NCBI RefSeq assembly: GCF_030915405.1
Contig: NZ_CP133262.1
Coordinates: forward strand, 1,550,001 to 1,614,000
Source of the DNA: Neobacillus nitrireducens
GTDB lineage: Bacteria; Bacillota; Bacilli; Bacillales; Cytobacillaceae
Direction: 5' to 3'
DNA length: 64,000 nt
The number at the start of each line of letters is the position of its first letter. Position 1 is the first letter of the stretch. Below are positions 58,020 through 64,000 of the stretch, piece by piece. The notes beneath the pieces were generated by a model that searched no databases, was not told the DNA's origin, and was given only the letters and a program-made list of their open reading frames with translations. Made by a program: the position numbers and the translations under genes.

Positions 58020-58796
58020 CTATATGCCACCAAATCGACGCTGGCGTTTCTGGAACGTTTCAATTGCTTCAAGTAAATGTTCTTCATTAAAATCCGGCCA
58101 CAAAACATCAGTAAACCAGAACTCTGAGTAGGCCAATTGCCAGAGCATAAAGTTACTTAAGCGGATTTCACCACTCGTCCGGATTAACAGATCCGGGTCG
58201 GTAAATTCAGCTGTCATTAAGTAGGAAGAAAAGACTTGTTCGTCTAAGTCTGTCTCCTTCAGTTTACCACTTTTACAATCATTTAAGACTTGCTTCACAC
58301 CATCGAGTATTTCAGCTCTGCTCCCGTAATTTAGTGCAAAGTTTAAGACTAAACCATCATTATTTTTTGTGTCCTCTATAGCTTTTTCTATTGCACGCAG
58401 TGTATGTACAGGAAGTTGATTTTTATAACCCATCATTTTGACTTGAACATTTTCTTTAATTAAATCCGGCAAAAATGTTCCTAAAAATTCGTCAGGCAGA
58501 CTCATAATATATTCAACTTCATTTTTTGGTCTTTTCCAGTTCTCAGTTGAAAAAGCATACAAGGTTAAGGTTTTTATCCCGAGTTCACTTGCTAACTTCG
58601 TTGTTTTTCGAACAACTTTCATTCCCTCGTGATGACCAGCAATACGTGGTAATGCCCGTTTCTTAGCCCATCGTCCGTTGCCATCCATTATAATAGCCAC
58701 ATGCTCAGGAATAGGCGATTTTTTTATATCATCTATTTTATTTCGGAGTGTGGAAGTGTTATTTCGGTTCTTCCCAAGCCTTAATTTATTAAACAT
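58020..58796 (-). CDS. uppS: Undecaprenyl diphosphate synthase UppS
   Basis: Builds the C55 isoprenoid carrier for cell-wall synthesis from isopentenyl diphosphate. The 258 residues include HVAIIMDGNGRWAKKRALPRIAGHHEGMK (pyrophosphate binding, catalytic Asp), TLYAFSTENWKRP and DLLIRTSGEIRLSNFMLWQLAYSEFWFTDVLWPDF. The ATG has GGAGGAG upstream. An extended -10 promoter is seen about 110 bases upstream, so the operon starts here. Confidence 0.97.
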   Translation of the reverse strand: MFNKLRLGKNRNNTSTLRNKIDDIKKSPIPEHVAIIMDGNGRWAKKRALPRIAGHHEGMKVVRKTTKLASELGIKTLTLYAFSTENWKRPKNEVEYIMSLPDEFLGTFLPDLIKENVQVKMMGYKNQLPVHTLRAIEKAIEDTKNNDGLVLNFALNYGSRAEILDGVKQVLNDCKSGKLKETDLDEQVFSSYLMTAEFTDPDLLIRTSGEIRLSNFMLWQLAYSEFWFTDVLWPDFNEEHLLEAIETFQKRQRRFGGI

Positions 58797-58907
58797 AACA
58801 TTGCTCCTCCATTTAATTAATCATTTCCTCCGAAAATAAATCATCGATCAAATCCATTGAAGCATGTGTGTTGTTATGTAATGGACATTTCGGGGTAGCA
58901 TGTTTTT

Positions 58908-58916
58908 ATCATACCA
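58908..58916 (-). promoter_or_regulatory. Candidate extended -10 promoter of uppS operon
   Basis: TGGTATGAT on the minus strand is a TGN extended -10 with one base off TATAAT. No good -35 is present. Confidence 0.45.
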
Positions 58917-59032
58917 AAAAAGCAAAAAGATATCTCTAATAATTAACTTATGTAAAATAGCAGGAATTAAGAATTATATTCAGACAACTTTCAGTGGACA
59001 ATTAAAACTCTTAAAATTCCTAATAAAATAGT

Positions 59033-59056
59033 GAAAAACCCCCTAAAAAGAGGGTT
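59033..59056 (-). terminator. Terminator of pyrH-frr
   Basis: Seven-bp arms 59037-59043 and 59050-59056 (AACCCTC with GGGGGTT in RNA, one G-U) followed by a T run. Confidence 0.85.
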
Positions 59057-59068
59057 CTTATTTAATAA

Positions 59069-59626
59069 TTATACTTCCAAAATTTCCTTTTCTTTCTCTT
59101 TAGTGATTTGATCAATTTTGCTAATATATTCATCAGTTAGTTTTTGCATATCTTCAGAATGTCCGCGAAGACCATCTTCTGTAATTTCACCATTCTTCTC
59201 GAGCTTCTTTAATTCGTCATTCCCATCTCGACGAATATTACGGATCGCTACTTTGGCTTCTTCTGATTCCTTTTTGACTAATTTCACTAACTCCTTGCGG
59301 CGCTCCTCAGTCAACTGTGGAATTGACAGGCGGATTACCATCCCGTCATTGGTCGGATTTAGACCTAAATCAGATTTCAGAATTGCTTTTTCAATATCCC
59401 CAAGCGTTGATTTATCATATGGTTGAATAACAATAAGCCTTGCTTCAGGTGTTGAAATACCAGCCATTTGATTGACAGGAGTCGGAGCACCATAGTAATC
59501 AATTGTAATTCTGTCCAACAACGAAGCGCTCGCTCTTCCCGCTCTGATGCTGGCAAGCTCACGTGAATATGACTGAATCGCTTTTGTCATACGTTCTTTA
59601 ATGGTAGAAATGACTTGTTTTGGCAT
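59069..59626 (-). CDS. frr: Ribosome recycling factor
   Basis: Releases ribosomes from mRNA with EF-G after termination. The 185-residue two-domain protein ([95 protein letters not shown]) is of normal length. The ATG shares one base with the pyrH stop (TAATG), so translation is coupled. It has GAGGGGG upstream. Confidence 0.98.
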   Translation of the reverse strand: MPKQVISTIKERMTKAIQSYSRELASIRAGRASASLLDRITIDYYGAPTPVNQMAGISTPEARLIVIQPYDKSTLGDIEKAILKSDLGLNPTNDGMVIRLSIPQLTEERRKELVKLVKKESEEAKVAIRNIRRDGNDELKKLEKNGEITEDGLRGHSEDMQKLTDEYISKIDQITKEKEKEILEV

Positions 59627-60351
59627 TAATGTTTCCCCCTCACAATTGTTCCTATTTTCTCTCCCATAACTGCTCGTTTAATATTACCTTGTTCCATGAT
59701 TGAGAATACAATCAACGGAATATCATTGTCCATACATAAAGAGGAAGCAGTAGAGTCCATGACTGCTAATCCTTCTTTAAGAACATCTAAGAATGATAAA
59801 TCTTCATATTTTGTAGCAGTTTCATCTATACGAGGGTCTGCAGAGTATACTCCGTCAACATTATTTTTCGCCATTAAGATGACCTCAGCATCGATTTCTG
59901 CTGCACGTAGAGCTGCTGTTGTATCCGTTGAAAAATATGGATTCCCTGTACCAGCCGCAAAAATAACGACACGGTTTTTCTCTAAATGCCTAATTGCACG
60001 TCGTCTAATATAAGGCTCTGCTACCTGGCGCATTTCAATAGAAGTTTGCACCCGTGATTCAATCCCTAAGTGTTCCAAACTGTCTTGCAGTGCTAATGAA
60101 TTCATAACCGTTGCAAGCATCCCCATATAATCAGCTGTTGCCCGGTCCATCCCCATTTCACTGCCTATTTTACCGCGCCAAATGTTACCGCCGCCAACAA
60201 CGACAGCTACTTCTACACCAAGCTCTGCGATTTCCTTTACCTGAATAGCAATCGATTTGATTACTGAAGGTTTAATTCCAAAGCTTGATTCACCTGCAAG
60301 TGCTTCTCCGCTCAACTTTAATACCACGCGTTTGTACTTAGGACCGCTCAT
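59626..60351 (-). CDS. pyrH: UMP kinase
   Basis: Phosphorylates UMP to UDP, the hexameric bacterial type regulated by GTP and UTP. About 241 residues with [49 protein letters not shown] and [20 protein letters not shown] frame extends four codons upstream, but the ATG at 60351 has GGAGG 5 bases upstream. It lies downstream of tsf with a terminator between and is coupled to frr. Confidence 0.97.
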   Translation of the reverse strand: MSGPKYKRVVLKLSGEALAGESSFGIKPSVIKSIAIQVKEIAELGVEVAVVVGGGNIWRGKIGSEMGMDRATADYMGMLATVMNSLALQDSLEHLGIESRVQTSIEMRQVAEPYIRRRAIRHLEKNRVVIFAAGTGNPYFSTDTTAALRAAEIDAEVILMAKNNVDGVYSADPRIDETATKYEDLSFLDVLKEGLAVMDSTASSLCMDNDIPLIVFSIMEQGNIKRAVMGEKIGTIVRGKH

Positions 60352-60383
60352 ATAAACCTCCATTTATGTATGTAATTCTTTTT

Positions 60384-60408
60384 AAAAAAGGGAACACACC
60401 GTGTCCCC
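60384..60408 (-). terminator. Terminator of rpsB-tsf
   Basis: Eight-bp arms 60390-60397 and 60401-60408 (GGGGACAC with GTGTTCCC in RNA), 3-base loop, then a T run on the minus strand. Confidence 0.88.
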
Positions 60409-60476
60409 TATTTAAAAACTTATTTCATTAACATTCCCTTAAAACGAATTATTTTAAACTCAAGAAAAGTTATAAA

Positions 60477-61358
60477 TTATTTTTTAATTTGATTCATAAC
60501 TTCTTCAGCAAAATTGTCTTCGCGTTTTTCGATACCTTCTCCTACTTCGTAACGAACGAATTCACGGATTGTAGCACCTTTAGACTCAACAAATTGACGT
60601 ACTTTTTGATCAGGGTTTTTAACGAAAGTTTGATCAAGTACACAAACATCTTCAAAATATTTTCCAAGACGGCCTTCAACCATTTTTTCAACGATTTTTG
60701 CAGGCTTGCCTTCGTTAAGAGCTTGTTGTGTTAATACTTGACGCTCATGCTCTACTTCTTCTTGAGAAACTTCATCACGTGAAACATATTTTGGCTTAAG
60801 TGCAGCAATATGCATGGAAACATCTTTTGCAGCGTCAGTTTCAGTTGTACCTTCAAGAACCGATAATACAGAAATGCGTCCACCCATATGAATGTAAGCG
60901 CCAAATGCATCATTGTCTGTTTTTGATAATACTGTAAAACGACGAAGTGTTAATTTTTCACCAATCTTTGCAATTGAAGCATTGATATGGTCTGCTACTG
61001 TAGCACCATTTTCCATTGTTTGAGTGGATGCTTCTTCAACAGATGCAGGCTTGTTGTTTAAAAGATGTGTAGCTAAATCTTTAACAAGCGCTTGGAAAGC
61101 TTCGTTTTTCGCAACAAAGTCAGTTTCAGAGTTTACTTCTAGGATAACTGCATCGTTTCCTTCAGTTACAACATAAGTTAAACCTTCTGCAGCGATACGG
61201 TCGCCTTTCTTAGCAGCAGATGCAATCCCTTTTTCGCGTAAGAAATCAATTGCTTTTTCCATATCCCCATCAGTTTCAGTAAGGGCCTTTTTGCAATCTA
61301 ACATACCAGCACCAGTTTTTTCACGTAATTCTTTTACCATTTGAGCAGTAATTGCCAT
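60477..61358 (-). CDS. tsf: Elongation factor Ts
   Basis: The guanine-nucleotide exchange factor of EF-Tu, 293 residues. It has the conserved N-terminus [37 protein letters not shown], the core [15 protein letters not shown] and the C-terminal dimerisation region. The ATG has AAGGAGGA upstream. It follows rpsB, with a terminator-like hairpin between them that probably attenuates expression. Confidence 0.98.
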   Translation of the reverse strand: MAITAQMVKELREKTGAGMLDCKKALTETDGDMEKAIDFLREKGIASAAKKGDRIAAEGLTYVVTEGNDAVILEVNSETDFVAKNEAFQALVKDLATHLLNNKPASVEEASTQTMENGATVADHINASIAKIGEKLTLRRFTVLSKTDNDAFGAYIHMGGRISVLSVLEGTTETDAAKDVSMHIAALKPKYVSRDEVSQEEVEHERQVLTQQALNEGKPAKIVEKMVEGRLGKYFEDVCVLDQTFVKNPDQKVRQFVESKGATIREFVRYEVGEGIEKREDNFAEEVMNQIKK

Positions 61359-61447
61359 AATGTAAATTCCTCCTTTATTTTACTATGTATCCATATCTTA
61401 GCCAATGACAGCTAATATAAAACTTTTAATAAAAACCTTCTTTAAAA

Positions 61448-61481
61448 AAAGGTGATAAAGGGTCTCCCTCTTATCACCTTT
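61448..61481 (-). terminator. Terminator or attenuator between rpsB and tsf
   Basis: Ten to eleven-bp arms 61448-61458 and 61471-61481 with a 12-base loop, then a T-rich tract on the minus strand. It should reduce but not abolish tsf expression. Confidence 0.8.
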
Positions 61482-61489
61482 ATTTTTAA

Positions 61490-62305
<816 letters not shown>

Positions 62306-62310
62306 GAAAT

Positions 62311-62339
62311 AATATAGCATATCTAATTCTAACAATCAA
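62311..62339 (-). promoter_or_regulatory. SigA promoter of rpsB
   Basis: TTGATT (62334-62339), 17-base spacer, TATATT (62311-62316). Confidence 0.72.
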
Positions 62340-62361
62340 GCATTAGTTTAATAAAAAACAA

Positions 62362-62383
62362 AATCCCCAGAATACTGGGGATT
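62362..62383 (-). terminator. Terminator of codY
   Basis: Nine-bp arms 62362-62370 and 62375-62383 (AATCCCCAG with its complement), tetraloop, then a T-rich tail on the minus strand. Confidence 0.92.
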
Positions 62384-62391
62384 AGTTTTTA

Positions 62392-63171
62392 TTAATTTGA
62401 TCTTAATTTATCCAATTCCATCAGAAACTTATCATTTAAGACCTTAATATATGTTCCTTTCATACCTAGGGAACGTGATTCAATGACCCCTGCACTTTCA
62501 AGCTTTCTCAGTGCGTTAACAATTACTGATCGAGTTATTCCAACACGATCAGCTATTTTTGAAGCTACTAATAATCCTTCACGACCATTAAGCTCTTCAA
62601 AAATATGCTCGATTGCTTCAAGTTCACTATAAGATAATGAACTAATCGCCATTTGTACTACCGCTTTGCTTCTAGCTTCTTCTTCGATTTCTTCTGACTT
62701 TTCACGTAAAATTTCCATCCCTACAACTGTTGCCCCATATTCCCCAAGAATTAAATCATCGTCGTGGAATTTTTCTTGTAATCTTGCAAGGATTAAGGTA
62801 CCAAGACGTTCCCCACCGCCAATAATCGGAACAATCGTAGTTAACCCTTCTTTAAATAGTTCTCCATTTTCTACTGGAAAAGCTGTATATTGGCTTTCAA
62901 TATCAAGGTTTGATGAAGTTACTTGAATATTAAATAAACTATTTGTATATTCCTCAGGGAATTGACGATCCTCAAACATCTTTTTCATTCTTTCGTTTTC
63001 AATTTGCTGATAAATTGAAAACCCAAGAAGTTTACCGCGACGGCTTACAATGTACACATTTGCTTCAATTGTTTCACTTAATGTTTCGGACATTTCCTTA
63101 AAGTTAACTGGTTTACCTGCCGCCTTTTGCAATAATACGTTAATTCTTCTAGTTTTTGTAAGTAAATCCAT
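62392..63171 (-). CDS. codY: GTP- and isoleucine-sensing global repressor CodY
   Basis: Represses amino-acid, nucleoside and stationary-phase genes when GTP and branched-chain amino acids are abundant. The 259-residue protein has an N-terminal GAF domain ([44 protein letters not shown]) and a C-terminal winged HTH ([41 protein letters not shown]). The frame extends nine codons upstream, but the ATG at 63171 matches the family start and has AGGAGG upstream. It lies downstream of hslU as in B. subtilis (codV-clpQ-clpY-codY). Confidence 0.98.
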   Translation of the reverse strand: MDLLTKTRRINVLLQKAAGKPVNFKEMSETLSETIEANVYIVSRRGKLLGFSIYQQIENERMKKMFEDRQFPEEYTNSLFNIQVTSSNLDIESQYTAFPVENGELFKEGLTTIVPIIGGGERLGTLILARLQEKFHDDDLILGEYGATVVGMEILREKSEEIEEEARSKAVVQMAISSLSYSELEAIEHIFEELNGREGLLVASKIADRVGITRSVIVNALRKLESAGVIESRSLGMKGTYIKVLNDKFLMELDKLRSN

Positions 63172-63222
63172 CTGTTTCTTCCTCCTAATTAGCTGCAACC
63201 ATTATTAAATTTTAAATTAATT

Positions 63223-64000
63223 TTATAAGATAAACTGACTTAAATCTTTATTTTTTGAAATTGCCCCAAGTTTATCGTCTACATATTTTGGAGTAATATC
63301 AATCTTCTCCATAGAAATATCCGGAGCTTCAAAAGATAAGTCTTCTAAAAGCTTTTCGAGAATCGTATGAAGTCGTCTTGCACCAATATTATCAGTGTTT
63401 TGATTCACTTCAAACGCAACTTCTGCAATTCTACGAATAGCATCGTCAGAAAATTCAATTTGTATACCTTCTGTTTCCAATAATGCTTGATATTGTTTAA
63501 TGAGCGCATTATCTGGTTCGATTAGAATCCTGAAGAAGTCATCCACAGTTAGCTTAGTCAATTCAACTCGAATCGGGAAGCGGCCCTGAAGTTCCGGGAT
63601 TAAATCTGAAGGTTTCGCCATGTGAAATGCTCCGGCAGCGATAAATAAAACATGGTCAGTTTTTATTGAACCATATTTGGTCACCACTGTTGACCCTTCT
63701 ACGATAGGCAGAATATCTCGTTGAACCCCTTCTCTGGATACATCTGCAGAAGAGCCTCCTGAATTTTTACTAGCAATTTTATCAATTTCATCGATAAAAA
63801 TAATTCCAGCTTGTTCAGCACGATAAATGGCTTCAGAATTTACTTCATCCATATCAATAAGCTTAGAAGCTTCTTCATTCGTCAACACCTTGCGAGCTTC
63901 ACGTACAGTCAATTTACGCTTTTTACGTTTTTTCGGCATAAAGCTGCTTAAAGCATCCTGCATATTCATTCCCATTTGCTCAATCCCTGAGCCCTGAAGC
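63223..64000 (-). CDS. hslU: HslU/ClpY ATPase, C-terminal part (truncated by window edge)
   Basis: The ATPase ring of the HslVU (ClpQY) protease; the N-terminal part with Walker A lies beyond the window. Visible are the end of the I domain ([32 protein letters not shown]), the Walker B segment [16 protein letters not shown], sensor regions [14 protein letters not shown] and the C-terminal tail ending LSQFIL, which contacts the peptidase. The open frame continues to the window edge. Upstream codV and clpQ are expected outside. Confidence 0.96.
   Translation of the reverse strand, partial: LQGSGIEQMGMNMQDALSSFMPKKRKKRKLTVREARKVLTNEEASKLIDMDEVNSEAIYRAEQAGIIFIDEIDKIASKNSGGSSADVSREGVQRDILPIVEGSTVVTKYGSIKTDHVLFIAAGAFHMAKPSDLIPELQGRFPIRVELTKLTVDDFFRILIEPDNALIKQYQALLETEGIQIEFSDDAIRRIAEVAFEVNQNTDNIGARRLHTILEKLLEDLSFEAPDISMEKIDITPKYVDDKLGAISKNKDLSQFIL

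Noticed and set aside
58800..58850. Short leader peptide frame before uppS (MDLIDDLFSEEMIN)
   Set aside because: It has no ribosome-binding site before its ATG, and nothing links it to attenuation.

Overview
The window is a contiguous piece of a low-GC Gram-positive chromosome from an endospore-forming Bacillaceae. The evidence is the sporulation genes (cotE, spoVS, spoIIIE, spoVFAB, tepA, ymxH), PolC, CodY, RNase Y and RNase J homologues, AGGAGG-type ribosome-binding sites, and a gene order that follows the recA-pnpA-polC-codY arc of Bacillus subtilis. It is not B. subtilis itself: korAB sits between spoVS and miaB, a nucleoside ABC importer operon sits between ymfC and ymfF, and mutSL and proS are absent from their usual positions. 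Protein similarity and these insertions suggest a Bacillus sensu lato close to the B. cereus, Neobacillus or Mesobacillus type. That placement is inference. Almost every gene is on the minus strand, so the biological order runs from high to low coordinates.

Layout from the right (first transcribed) to the left: hslU (partial) and codY; rpsB-tsf and pyrH-frr; uppS-cdsA-dxr-rseP (isoprenoid, undecaprenyl and phospholipid precursors, intramembrane protease); polC; the rimP-nusA-rnpM-rplGA-infB-ylxP-rbfA-truB-ribF-rpsO-pnpA translation and RNA cluster; ylxY, mlpA, ymxH; spoVFA-spoVFB-asd-dapG-dapA (dipicolinate and diaminopimelate branch) with rnjB; tepA-ylzJ; spoIIIE; ymfC with nupNOPQ (guanosine-type nucleoside uptake); ymfF-ymfH-ymfI (EF-P modification), ymfJ, ymfK; rodZ-pgsA-cinA-recA; rny-ymdB; spoVS; korAB; miaB-ricA; cotE. 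Left of cotE the conserved order stops: a plus-strand GNAT acetyltransferase, a small kinase-like gene and a truncated MFS transporter gene replace the expected mutSL.

Regulatory features read from the sequence include a LexA (SOS) box upstream of the recA promoter, a SigH-type promoter before spoVS, candidate SigE, SigG and SigK promoters before cotE, ymfJ and spoVFA, a cre-like site before nupN, an inverted repeat before ymfC, structured leaders before rpsB and rpsO, two strong hairpins between nupN and nupO, an internal terminator between rbfA and truB, and intrinsic terminators after most transcription units. Start codons were re-chosen by ribosome-binding site where the longest frame looked too long. 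At least eight genes appear to start with TTG.

No rRNA, tRNA, CRISPR array, insertion sequence or prophage was seen. The window is mostly conserved housekeeping and sporulation DNA, and I found no convincing undescribed multi-gene system. The points most worth checking are the missing proS, the cotE breakpoint, the paired hairpins in the nup operon, the intact metal site of the RNase J2-like protein, and two degenerate intergenic repeats.
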